DNA of 64,000 nt from NCBI GenBank assembly GCA_046327755.1, contig JAXLXW010000008.1, positions 186,001-250,000 of the forward strand. Direction: 5' to 3'. The stretch is from SCN-70-22 sp046327755. GTDB taxonomy: Bacteria; Gemmatimonadota; Gemmatimonadetes; Gemmatimonadales; Gemmatimonadaceae. Position numbers and translations under genes: made by a program. Numbering within the stretch: position 1 is the stretch's first letter; the number at the start of each line of letters is the position of its first letter. The notes below the pieces were generated by a model that ran no database searches, was not told where the DNA came from, and worked only from the letters and a program-made list of their open reading frames with translations. Below, one piece after another: positions 7,465 through 14,451 of the stretch.

Positions 7465-9003
7465 ATGCGTTTCCCCGCACTCGCCGCTGCCCTCGCCTTC
7501 GTCCCATCCTCCCTAACTGCCCAAGGCAGCGCTCCCGCACGCCCGCTCGACAGTGCCAGTGCGCGCGCCGTCGGCACGATCACCGACTCCGACATCCGCC
7601 GGCGCATCGGGATCATCGCCGATGACTCGATGGGCGGGCGCGACACCCCGTCGCGCGGGCTCGACCTCACCGCGCGCTACATCGCCGGCGAGTTTGCCCG
7701 CTTCGGCCTTGCGCCTGGCGGAGACTCCGGGCAGTTCGAGCAACGCTACGCCATCGCCAAGTCACGCCTCGACGGCGACGCCTCCAACGCGACGTTCTCG
7801 TCAGGCGGCGTGCGCGCGGTGGCCGGCGCGCGCCGCGACTTCATCTATGTGTTCGGCCCGCGCACCGGGCGCCCCATCAAGGCCCCCGTCGTGCTCGTGA
7901 GCGGCCCGCTCCTCGTCGACAGCGCCAAGGTCCTCCCCATCCAGGGGAAGACGCTCGTCGTCGTCACCGACTCGCGCGCCCCCAACGCCACCCCGGTCAA
8001 CCAGTTCCTCGCCCCGGTCTTCGAGCGCGGACCAGCCGCGGTGATCGTCGTCCTCAACAACGACACCACGACGCTCGCGCGGCAGGTGGCGAACCAGTTC
8101 CGCGAACGCACCATGATCGAGGGCGAGACGGCCGACGACCCGGTCGTGACGATGGTGCATGAACGCGTGCTGGGCGACGTCTTTCGAACCGCGGGGCTCG
8201 ACCTCGCGACGCTGCGCGCCTCCACACGCTACGAGGCGCGCCCCCTTCCCGCGCTCGACGTGAGCGTCACCGTCGCCAACCTTGGCAAGGGCGCGATCAC
8301 CGCGCCTAACGTCGTGGGGATCCTCGAAGGGAGCGACCCCATTCTCAAGCGCGAGTACATCGTCTTCTCGGCGCACATGGACCACGTCGGGATCAACCCG
8401 AACGCGAAGGGCGACTCCATCTGGAACGGCGCCGACGACGACGCCTCCGGCACCGCCGGCGTGATCGAACTCGCCGAGGCGTTCAGCCAGCCCGGTGCAC
8501 GCCCCAGGCGGTCGCTCATCTTCGTCACCGTGAGCGGCGAGGAAAAGGGGCTCTGGGGGAGCGAGTACTTCGCCTCGCACATGCCCGTCCCGGTCGACCA
8601 GGTCGTGGCCAACCTCAACATGGACATGATCGGACGTAACTGGCGCGACACGATCGCCGTCATCGGCAAGGAACACAGCGACCTCGGCGCCACCCTCGCA
8701 CGCGTCAATGCCGAGCACCCCGAGTTGCAGATGCACGCGATCGACGACATCTGGCCGAACGAGAACTTCTACTTCCGTTCCGATCACTACAACTTCGCGC
8801 GCCGCGGCATCCCGATCCTCTTCTTCTTCAACGGGACGCACAAGGACTACCACCAGGCCAGCGACTCCCCGGACAAGATCGACGCCGAGAAGGAGGCGCG
8901 CATCGTGAAGCTCGTCTACTATCTCGGCGAGGCCATCGCCAACGCGAGCGAGCGCCCAAAGTGGAACGAAGAGAGCCGGAAGAAGATCGTGACCGCGAAA
9001 TAG
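7465..9003 (+). CDS. Secreted M28 family zinc aminopeptidase with PA-like insert
   Basis: A 512-residue protein with a signal peptide (LAAALAFVPSSLTAQ). The zinc ligands of M28 are all present: His and Asp in SAHMDHVG, Asp in GADDDASG, the Glu pair in VSGEEKGLWGSEY, Asp in NLNMDMIGRN and His in KDYHQASD. Residues about 110-250 form the protease-associated insert. It should remove N-terminal amino acids from peptides outside the cytoplasmic membrane. It lies 118 bases after an amidohydrolase in the same direction. A long inverted repeat follows the stop codon. Confidence 0.93.
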   Translation: MRFPALAAALAFVPSSLTAQGSAPARPLDSASARAVGTITDSDIRRRIGIIADDSMGGRDTPSRGLDLTARYIAGEFARFGLAPGGDSGQFEQRYAIAKSRLDGDASNATFSSGGVRAVAGARRDFIYVFGPRTGRPIKAPVVLVSGPLLVDSAKVLPIQGKTLVVVTDSRAPNATPVNQFLAPVFERGPAAVIVVLNNDTTTLARQVANQFRERTMIEGETADDPVVTMVHERVLGDVFRTAGLDLATLRASTRYEARPLPALDVSVTVANLGKGAITAPNVVGILEGSDPILKREYIVFSAHMDHVGINPNAKGDSIWNGADDDASGTAGVIELAEAFSQPGARPRRSLIFVTVSGEEKGLWGSEYFASHMPVPVDQVVANLNMDMIGRNWRDTIAVIGKEHSDLGATLARVNAEHPELQMHAIDDIWPNENFYFRSDHYNFARRGIPILFFFNGTHKDYHQASDSPDKIDAEKEARIVKLVYYLGEAIANASERPKWNEESRKKIVTAK

Positions 9004-9039
9004 TCCGTAGCGGGTCTCGACGCGAACTGCCAGAGCATG

Positions 9040-9140
9040 ACACAGAGGTTCACGGAGGACGCACGGAGGTACACCGAGGAGAACGTCGAGCAATGAGTCT
9101 CCTCCGTGAACCTCCGTGATACCTCCGTGAACCTCTGTGT
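9040..9140. repeat. Intergenic inverted repeat with 19-bp perfect arms (family A)
   Basis: ACACAGAGGTTCACGGAGG at 9040-9058 is exactly matched by its complement at 9122-9140. The arms contain and flank further copies of the words ACGGAGG and CCTCCGT. It sits between the stop of the peptidase (9003) and the convergent stop at 9168, where it could form a large hairpin. Related inverted repeats lie at 21391-21523 and 31269-31387. Confidence 0.85.
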
Positions 9141-9167
9141 CGAGCTCGTGATGTTGACCGGCCCTGC

Positions 9168-9815
9168 CTACACGATCGCCGCCAGCAGCAACTTCGCCGC
9201 CTCGATCTCGTCCTCATTCACGAGATGCCCCATCCCGGGGTAGATGCGCTCATCGACGACGGCACCGAGGCGCGTCAGCACCTCCTTGCTTTCGTGCACG
9301 CGCGCCAACGGGATGTGTCCGTCGACGTCGGAGCAGCCGAGGAAGATCGGCGTCCCGTCGAGCGAACCCGGATAGTCGCGCGGCGTCCCCTCGGGTCCGA
9401 TGAGGCCACCGCTGAAACCGATCACGGCACCGTAGCGACGCGCATGACGCGCGGTGAACTCGAGCGTTAGGCACGCCCCCTGCGAGAAGCCGGCGAGCGC
9501 GATGCGCTCGGCAGGAATGCCCGCTGCCTCGATGGAGGCCACCAGGTCGCGCAGCACCTGGAGCCCCGACGAGATCCCCGGCTCATTCTGCGGAATCGGC
9601 GAGAGGAACGAGTACGGATACCAGGTGTTCGCGCTCGCCTGCGGGGCGAAGACGGCCAGGTCGGTGGCCCCAATGAGCGGCGCCAGCGACATGATGCTCT
9701 CCGCGCTCGCCCCGCGCCCGTGCGTGAGGATGAGTGCCCCGCGCGCGGTGGCGAGCGGTGCTCCGCTGGTGAGGATCGGGCCGCCCTGATGCGGCCCCGG
9801 GTGTGGTTGGGTCAT
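9168..9815 (-). CDS. mhqD: Carboxylesterase/phospholipase-like alpha/beta hydrolase of MhqD type
   Basis: A 215-residue cytoplasmic alpha/beta hydrolase. The nucleophile elbow is GFSQGA, the acid is probably Asp in GCSDVDGHIP and the base His in GMGHLVNEDE. TLTHGRG-like ILTHGRGAS forms the oxyanion region. The nearest family group includes YpfH and Bacillus MhqD. It is the third gene of a minus-strand locus with a ring-cleavage dioxygenase and a MarR regulator, the same gene set as the mhq quinone-resistance loci. It lies 41 bases after the dioxygenase stop. A role in hydrolysing ring-cleavage products or quinone adducts is inference from that context. Confidence 0.8.
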   Translation of the reverse strand: MTQPHPGPHQGGPILTSGAPLATARGALILTHGRGASAESIMSLAPLIGATDLAVFAPQASANTWYPYSFLSPIPQNEPGISSGLQVLRDLVASIEAAGIPAERIALAGFSQGACLTLEFTARHARRYGAVIGFSGGLIGPEGTPRDYPGSLDGTPIFLGCSDVDGHIPLARVHESKEVLTRLGAVVDERIYPGMGHLVNEDEIEAAKLLLAAIV

Positions 9816-9856
9816 GCGTCTGTGCCCTGCGGAAGGTTCATGAGGGGAGGAGCGGG

Positions 9857-10933
9857 CTACACCTGCAGCGGCTGCAGCCCGCGCTCGATCTGTTCGCGCT
9901 CGCTTTCCATCCACGCCGGGAGGCGAAGCTCCGTCCCCAACGTGGCGATCTCTTCGTCGATCGTGAAGCCGGGGCCGTCGGTCGCCACCTCGAGGAGGAG
10001 GCCGTCCGGGTCGCGGAAGTAGATCGACTGGAAGTACGTGCGGTCCATCACCGGCGAGACCGAAACACCTAACGACATCAGGTGGTCGCGCCATGCCAGC
10101 TGCTCGTCGGCGTTCGCCGCGCGGAAGGCCAGGTGGTGCGTCTGCCCCACCCCGCCGCGCGCCGGCCGTCCCCCCTTTGGCCATCCGAAGAAGGTGAGCG
10201 CGGAATGCGGCTTGACCTCGGTGCCGTCGTACGACGCCCAGAACCAGTGCTTCGTGTTCGGGTCGTCCTGGTTGAACGACTTCTTCACCAGCCTGAGTCC
10301 GAGGGCGCTGTCGTAGAAGTCGTTGAGCCGCTCCAGGTCGCTGGTGATGGCGCTGACGTGATGAATCCCCTCCAGCGCCATGTCCGGCGTGATCACCGCC
10401 ACCGGCTCTGGCCACGTGCGGGCCGCGATCGCCGCCTCGTCACGCGCGCCGCGAATCTCGGCGCTCGCCGGCGGCGCCAACTCCAGCCTGCCTAACGCGT
10501 CGATCGGCTCGTCGACGGCGTACCCGGGGCCGCGCGTGGCGATCTCCAGCACCTGGCCATCGGGATCGCTGAAGTAGATCGACCGGAACCAGCCGCGATC
10601 GAACGGCCCGCTCACCGGGACGCCGGCATCGGTGAGGCGACGCTTCCACCTGAGCTGCGCCTCGGGGGTGGCGACCCCCAGCGCAAGATGGTGCACACCA
10701 CCCACGCCCCAACGCCCGCGCGGAATTCCGCTCCACTCGAAGAAGGTGAGGATCGTCCCCGGCGCGCCGGTCGCATCGCCGAAGTAGAGGTGATAGGACG
10801 ACGGATCGTCGAAGTTCACGGTGCGCTTCACCAGCCCCACACCGAGCAGGTCTCGATAGAAGGCGATGGTGCGGCGGGCGTCGGATGACACCATGGTGAC
10901 GTGATGGAAGCCGGCGGTGCGGCGCGTGGTCAT
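9857..10933 (-). CDS. mhqO: Two-domain VOC ring-cleaving dioxygenase of MhqO/MhqE type
   Basis: This protein of about 358 residues has two vicinal-oxygen-chelate domains. The first begins GFHHVTMVSSDARRTIAFY and the second begins GIHHVSAITSDLERLNDFY. Metal-ligand candidates are His in GFHHVT and GIHHVS, His in VHHLALG and QTHHLAF, and Glu in QVLEIATRG and LLLEVATDG. Family members (MhqO/MhqE, PcpA/LinE group) open hydroquinone or catechol rings. ATG 10933 has AGGAG seven bases upstream; the overlapping ATG 10939 is too close to it. An operator-like inverted repeat lies 66-83 bases upstream, and the MarR regulator is the preceding gene. Confidence 0.85.
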   Translation of the reverse strand: MTTRRTAGFHHVTMVSSDARRTIAFYRDLLGVGLVKRTVNFDDPSSYHLYFGDATGAPGTILTFFEWSGIPRGRWGVGGVHHLALGVATPEAQLRWKRRLTDAGVPVSGPFDRGWFRSIYFSDPDGQVLEIATRGPGYAVDEPIDALGRLELAPPASAEIRGARDEAAIAARTWPEPVAVITPDMALEGIHHVSAITSDLERLNDFYDSALGLRLVKKSFNQDDPNTKHWFWASYDGTEVKPHSALTFFGWPKGGRPARGGVGQTHHLAFRAANADEQLAWRDHLMSLGVSVSPVMDRTYFQSIYFRDPDGLLLEVATDGPGFTIDEEIATLGTELRLPAWMESEREQIERGLQPLQV

Positions 10934-10998
10934 GGTCATGCTCCTGCGAGGGGACGTCGAGTGACGAACGGGGTCCGAGGGTGCCGCGAGTTGCGTAT

Positions 10999-11016
10999 TG
11001 CCTCAGAACTGAGATA
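10999..11016. promoter_or_regulatory. MhqR-type operator upstream of the dioxygenase gene
   Basis: Read on the minus strand the site is TATCTCAGTTCTGAGGCA. The core CTCAG-TT-CTGAG is a perfect inverted repeat, and the left half TATCTCAG is identical to the operator at 11559-11576. It lies in the spacer between the regulator stop (11072) and the dioxygenase start (10933). The length and TATCT...AGATA layout match the MhqR box known from Bacillus subtilis, although the right half is degenerate here. Confidence 0.65.
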
Positions 11017-11071
11017 TCTATCCGATGAAAACGGCGAGGGTGCAAATCGTGCCCGGAATCGCTGCAAGGCG

Positions 11072-11557
11072 TTAGGGTTCGGGTGTTGCGGCCGCCAGCC
11101 CCAGCTGCTTGAGGAGGCGTGCGGCCTGGCGCTGCTCCGATTCGTTCAGCCCGGCCATGGCCTGAGCGATGCGCGCCGCGTGACGCGGGAAGATGCGCTT
11201 CATGAGGCGCGTCCCTTCACGGGTCAGCGCCGCGTACCGCGCCCGGCGGTCGTCCGCACAGTCGCGCCGCTCGACGAATCCCTTCTCCACCAGCTTGTCG
11301 ACGAGGAAGGTGATCCCGCCGCTCGACACCAGGATGCGCTTCTGGATCTCGCCAAGCAGCGTCTGGCCGCGATGATACAACAACTCGAGGACGGCGAACT
11401 CACCGATCGAGAGCCCGTCCGCGCGCACGTCGGCAATGGCCTGCTCGTGCACCGCCGCGTGGGCGCGCGCGAGTGTTACCCAGAGCTTGAGCGCCACCTG
11501 CTGGTCGGCGGGGAGATCGGCGGTCGTCGCCGGCGGAGCGTCCTTGAGTTTCGGCAT
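11072..11557 (-). CDS. mhqR: MarR-family repressor, MhqR-like
   Basis: A 161-residue MarR-type winged-helix regulator. The recognition region is LGEIQKRILVSSGGITFLVDKLVEKGFV and the wing contains the conserved DDRRARYAALTREG. The protein lacks a conserved redox cysteine pattern apart from one Cys in RRDCADDRR, so a thiol sensor is not obvious. ATG 11557 is preferred to an upstream frame extension to 11632, because the operator covers 11559-11576 and would sit over the promoter or leader. Its targets are probably itself, the dioxygenase and esterase, and the divergent cupin gene. The stop codon TAA lies inside a CCTAACG word. Confidence 0.8.
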   Translation of the reverse strand: MPKLKDAPPATTADLPADQQVALKLWVTLARAHAAVHEQAIADVRADGLSIGEFAVLELLYHRGQTLLGEIQKRILVSSGGITFLVDKLVEKGFVERRDCADDRRARYAALTREGTRLMKRIFPRHAARIAQAMAGLNESEQRQAARLLKQLGLAAATPEP

Positions 11558-11558
11558 A

Positions 11559-11576
11559 TATCTCAGTAATAAGATA
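11559..11576. promoter_or_regulatory. MhqR-type operator between regulator and divergent cupin gene
   Basis: TATCTCAGTAATAAGATA has the layout TATCT-N8-AGATA. This is the same length and half-site sequence as the Bacillus MhqR box (TATCT-CGAATTCG-AGATA, from memory). It lies two bases upstream of the regulator ATG and 118 bases upstream of the divergent cupin gene, so it could control both. It is conspicuously AT-rich for this genome. Confidence 0.75.
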
Positions 11577-11693
11577 TCGCCGATTCCGGGGACGTCAATA
11601 CCACTATTCACCGCGCTCGGCTGGTCTCGCACCGCGGCGGACGCTATTGTCTGCCGCGATTCCCCATCCCGCTACGCCCGACCGGAGATCCGC

Positions 11694-12074
11694 ATGTCGT
11701 CGAAGGATGTCACGCACCACCCGTGGAGCGAGGTACCGCTCGAGGAACTCTCCCCCCTCATCGCCCGGAAGCTCATCACCGGCGACGGGATGATGATCGC
11801 GCAGGTCTTCCTCAAGAAGGGGGCGATCGTTCCCCGGCACCAGCACCACAACGAGCAGCTCACCTACATCGTCGAAGGGGCGCTGCGTTTCTACCTGGGG
11901 GAGGACGAATCGCGCGTGCAGGACGTGCGCGCCGGCGAGGTGCTGCACATTCCGTCCTGGGCGTGGCACAAGGCGGAGGCGCTCGAGGACACGCTCGACG
12001 TCGACATCTTCAACCCGCCGCGCGAAGACTGGCTCAACAAGACCGACGACTACCTGCGATCCGGAAACAAGTAG
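11694..12074 (+). CDS. Small cupin-domain protein
   Basis: A 126-residue single-domain cupin. Motif 1 is GAIVPRHQHHNEQLTYIVEG, with the metal ligands His, His, Glu in HQHHNEQ, and motif 2 is GEVLHIPSWAWHKAEA, with a further His. It is predicted to be a cytoplasmic metal-binding beta-barrel, with dioxygenase, isomerase or ligand-sensing roles in the family. GGAG lies nine bases upstream of the ATG. It is divergent from the MhqR-like repressor across an operator, so it is probably part of the same quinone-response regulon (inference). A terminator follows. Confidence 0.85.
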   Translation: MSSKDVTHHPWSEVPLEELSPLIARKLITGDGMMIAQVFLKKGAIVPRHQHHNEQLTYIVEGALRFYLGEDESRVQDVRAGEVLHIPSWAWHKAEALEDTLDVDIFNPPREDWLNKTDDYLRSGNK

Positions 12075-12107
12075 CGCCCCCCGAACGGAGGGCGCTGCGG
12101 AACGAGA

Positions 12108-12140
12108 GGCGCGCGCCGCACATCGCGGGGCGCGCCTTTT
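12108..12140 (+). terminator. Terminator after the cupin gene
   Basis: GGCGCGC at 12108-12114 pairs with GCGCGCC at 12130-12136 and is followed by TTTT. A second short hairpin (AGCGCCC/GGGCGCT) overlaps the cupin stop at 12073-12096. The convergent gene ends at 12147, so the site may serve both strands. Confidence 0.75.
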
Positions 12141-12146
12141 CGCTGC

Positions 12147-12449
12147 CTAACGGGCGCGGCGGCGATGCAGGAGGTGACGCACGGCGCCCACCAGCGCGAT
12201 GGCCGCCCCGGCCCCGATGAGCCAGATCCCAAGCTTGGTCTGGTTGTCGTGGAACTCCGCCCGAGCCACCCAGGTCTCGCCGAGCGGGGCCGGGTACGTC
12301 CCGGCCGCGATCGACTGCAGCGAGTTCCGGCCGAGGAAGAAGAGCGCGACGCCACCAACCAGCAGGAGCGCCGCCACGCCGTCCACCACACGATCCTGAA
12401 AGCGAACCGAGGCCGCCGGAGCCTCTGCGATCGGTTCGGTCGGGGACAT
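12147..12449 (-). CDS. Small two-span membrane protein of unknown function
   Basis: A 100-residue protein with two hydrophobic segments, VDGVAALLLVGGVALFFLG and KLGIWLIGAGAAIALVGAV, and a basic C-terminal tail (HLLHRRRAR). No family was recognised with confidence. ATG 12449 is taken as start; an extension to GTG 12479 would add codons from a 10-bp tandem repeat. No clear Shine-Dalgarno was seen for either. The TAG stop lies inside a CGTTAGG word. Confidence 0.55.
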   Translation of the reverse strand: MSPTEPIAEAPAASVRFQDRVVDGVAALLLVGGVALFFLGRNSLQSIAAGTYPAPLGETWVARAEFHDNQTKLGIWLIGAGAAIALVGAVRHLLHRRRAR

Positions 12450-12450
12450 C

Positions 12451-12480
12451 GGGACAGTCGGGACAGTCGGGACAGTCACG
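12451..12480. repeat. 10-bp tandem repeat upstream of the small membrane gene
   Basis: Three successive units GGGACAGTCG, GGACAGTCGG, GACAGTCACG (a repeated 10-bp period) lie immediately upstream of ATG 12449. If translated from GTG 12479 they encode TVPTVPTVP. Confidence 0.7.
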
Positions 12481-12689
12481 GGAGCAGAGGTCGGAGGATG
12501 GGGTCGGAGGACGAGGGGGCCGGGAGCGACGTTCAGGGTTCGCCTCCCTGAGGACGATACTCGCGCCCAGAGGGCACGCGTGACGCCGAGGTGACAGCGC
12601 TCGCTATCGTGACGGTTCGTGCGTCACGCCGCGAACACGTTGTGGCGCAACGCGTTGCCCTCGCCATGTGTCGCTCGTCCTCGAATGTG

Positions 12690-13793
12690 ATGCCTCCTTT
12701 GCTTCCTTCTCACCGCGCCTCGACCGTTCGCCGAATCTCGGCCGTCGCGGCGGCGGTGCTCATCGTCGCTGCAGCCAGCCGCGGCGTGACCGCCGGCGAG
12801 GTAGGGGGGCTTGGTTCGTCGCCGCAACCTGCCCCGCGCGCCGAGCTGGTGAACGTCCCCGTCGTCAGCAACGGATCCGTCCCGGTCGACGCCATCGACT
12901 TCGACTCGCTCAGCGGGCGGTCGGGCGACCTGCGGCTACGCATCATCTCTCCGGCCGAACTCGACGCATACCCGACGCTCGTCGAACGACTGGGCGACGT
13001 CATTCGCACCCCCGGTGTGCACGACGTGTCCGCCGGTGACGCGCGCTTCGCCTTCGTCACGCTCACCCCGTGGCAGCGCAAGCTTGGCAGCTACGTGAAC
13101 GGCTACCACCTGGGACTCTGGCCCGGGGAGCAGCGCACCGTCACCGAACAGTACGAGAATCCCGAGGGGTTCATCGAAGTCACGCGCGAGAGCGCCGACA
13201 CGCCGCTGTCGACGCACTTTGCGCTGCGCGACTTCATTACGCACGACCAGCAGTCGGTCTGGCCCAAGTACGTCGTCCTGCGCGAGGACCTGATCGACAA
13301 GCTCGAGCTCGTCCTCAACGCCCTGCAATCGTTCGGCGTCGCGACGCAGCACGTCGTCGTCCTCTCCGGCTTCAGGTCGCCGCAGTACAACGCGCGCGGC
13401 GTCGGCGAGGGGATGGCGCGTTCCAGCCGGCACCAGTTTGGCGACGCGGCCGACATCATCATCGACGCCAACCGAGACGGCCGGATGGACGACCTGAACT
13501 TCGACGGCCGGGTCGACTTCTCGGACGTCCAGGTGATCGACCGCGCGGTGGCGCTGGTCGAGCACAAATGGCCCGACCTGGTCGGCGGGCTCGGCCTTTA
13601 TCACGAGACGGGGCCGAGCGGTCCGTTCACGCATATCGACGTCCGCGGAACGCGGGCACGGTGGACGAATGCCGGCCGCCGGGGGCGTGCCCCGGGCAGC
13701 GCCTGGCCTGGTGTGACCGCCGCCGTGGCTCGCCCGTCTGGTACGTGTCAGGCCGACGGCGCGATGGCCGTCCTCTGCCAGGGGCGCCGGTAG
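12690..13793 (+). CDS. Secreted M15-like peptidase (DUF882/YcbK type) with calcium-binding insert
   Basis: A protein of about 367 residues. A basic N-terminus and hydrophobic stretch (RRISAVAAAVLIVAAASRGV) act as signal peptide or anchor. The C-terminal half matches the zinc D,D-peptidase-like M15_3 fold, with GFRSPQYNA, the zinc ligands in SSRHQFGDAADI and the last His in FTHIDVRG. Between them lies DANRDGRMDD and NFDGRVDFSD, two dockerin/EF-hand-type calcium loops. It probably cuts peptidoglycan peptides in the periplasm. ATG 12690 gives the best signal sequence, and ATG 12666 is an alternative. The last 50 residues are low-complexity. Confidence 0.75.
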   Translation: MPPLLPSHRASTVRRISAVAAAVLIVAAASRGVTAGEVGGLGSSPQPAPRAELVNVPVVSNGSVPVDAIDFDSLSGRSGDLRLRIISPAELDAYPTLVERLGDVIRTPGVHDVSAGDARFAFVTLTPWQRKLGSYVNGYHLGLWPGEQRTVTEQYENPEGFIEVTRESADTPLSTHFALRDFITHDQQSVWPKYVVLREDLIDKLELVLNALQSFGVATQHVVVLSGFRSPQYNARGVGEGMARSSRHQFGDAADIIIDANRDGRMDDLNFDGRVDFSDVQVIDRAVALVEHKWPDLVGGLGLYHETGPSGPFTHIDVRGTRARWTNAGRRGRAPGSAWPGVTAAVARPSGTCQADGAMAVLCQGRR

Positions 13794-13822
13794 GCGGCAA
13801 ACCTGCAGGGGACGGGCCTAGC

Positions 13823-13862
13823 AAACGACACGGGTGGTGCGAAAGCACCACCCGTGTCGTTT
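13823..13862. terminator. Strong bidirectional terminator with GAAA tetraloop
   Basis: AAACGACACGGGTGGTGC at 13823-13840, loop GAAA, and its perfect complement at 13845-13862 form an 18-bp stem. With A-rich and T-rich ends it can stop transcription from both convergent genes (ends 13793 and 13907). Confidence 0.9.
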
Positions 13863-13863
13863 G

Positions 13864-13895
13864 TAGAGGACGAGAAGACGAGAGGACGAGGGGGG
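13864..13895. repeat. GACGAGAAGACGAG spacer repeat (family B)
   Basis: The spacer reads GAGGACGAGAAGACGAGAGG and onward. The same purine-rich word occurs at 1757-1775 and 49249-49272, and in inverted form at 49327-49350. All are short intergenic stretches beside gene ends. Confidence 0.65.
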
Positions 13896-13906
13896 CGCGC
13901 CGGGGT

Positions 13907-14431
13907 TCATTTCTCGTCCTCTCGCACCAGCGCGTAGTTCCACTCGTCTCGCAGCTCGCCGTCCTTGATCGCGCACTTGCGCGCGAGATACGCGCGCTCG
14001 AAGCCGACCCTCTCCAGGACGCGGGCCGACTCCGGGTTGTAGGTGAAGACGGCGGCGGTGAGGTGATGCAGCGCGGTGCTCCGCCATAGCCACTGCACGA
14101 AGCCGCGCAGCGCCTCCGTGGCGTAGCCCTTCCCCCGCGCGTCGGCGCCTAACCAGTATCCCACTTCGGCGCGCACCCGGTTGATGTCCTCGCCGGGGAT
14201 GTAGCCGATCGCCCCGATCACGACGTCGTCGACGGCGATGGCGAAGTTGGTTTGCGGATCCTGCGACAGGCACCGCGCGATGTGCCCCACAGCATCCGCC
14301 TCGGAGTAGGGAAAGGGAAAGCGATCGCGCACCATCACCCAGATCGACCGATCGTTGGCAATGGCCGCGAGTCGGGGCGCGTCTTCCGGCCGCCACGAGC
14401 GAACGGCGCAGCGTTCCAAAGAAAGCAGCAT
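13907..14431 (-). CDS. GNAT acetyltransferase, RimJ/RimL-like
   Basis: A 174-residue protein of the RimJ/RimL branch of GNAT acetyltransferases, which transfer acetyl from acetyl-CoA to an amine such as a protein N-terminus. Visible family elements are LRSWRPEDA-like VRSWRPEDAPRLAAIAN, VGYWLGADARGKGYATEA (motif A, the acetyl-CoA loop RGKGYA) and FTYNPESARVLERVGF (motif B). The substrate is not predictable. A TTG six bases upstream (14437) is an alternative start. The strong terminator at 13823-13862 ends this gene. Confidence 0.85.
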   Translation of the reverse strand: MLLSLERCAVRSWRPEDAPRLAAIANDRSIWVMVRDRFPFPYSEADAVGHIARCLSQDPQTNFAIAVDDVVIGAIGYIPGEDINRVRAEVGYWLGADARGKGYATEALRGFVQWLWRSTALHHLTAAVFTYNPESARVLERVGFERAYLARKCAIKDGELRDEWNYALVREDEK

Positions 14432-14451
14432 GGACAAGAATCCCTAACGCA

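Noticed and set aside
13070..14089. Plus-strand frame over the M15 peptidase and terminator
   Set aside because: It reads through a strong terminator and overlaps the peptidase, and the product is Arg-rich without motifs.
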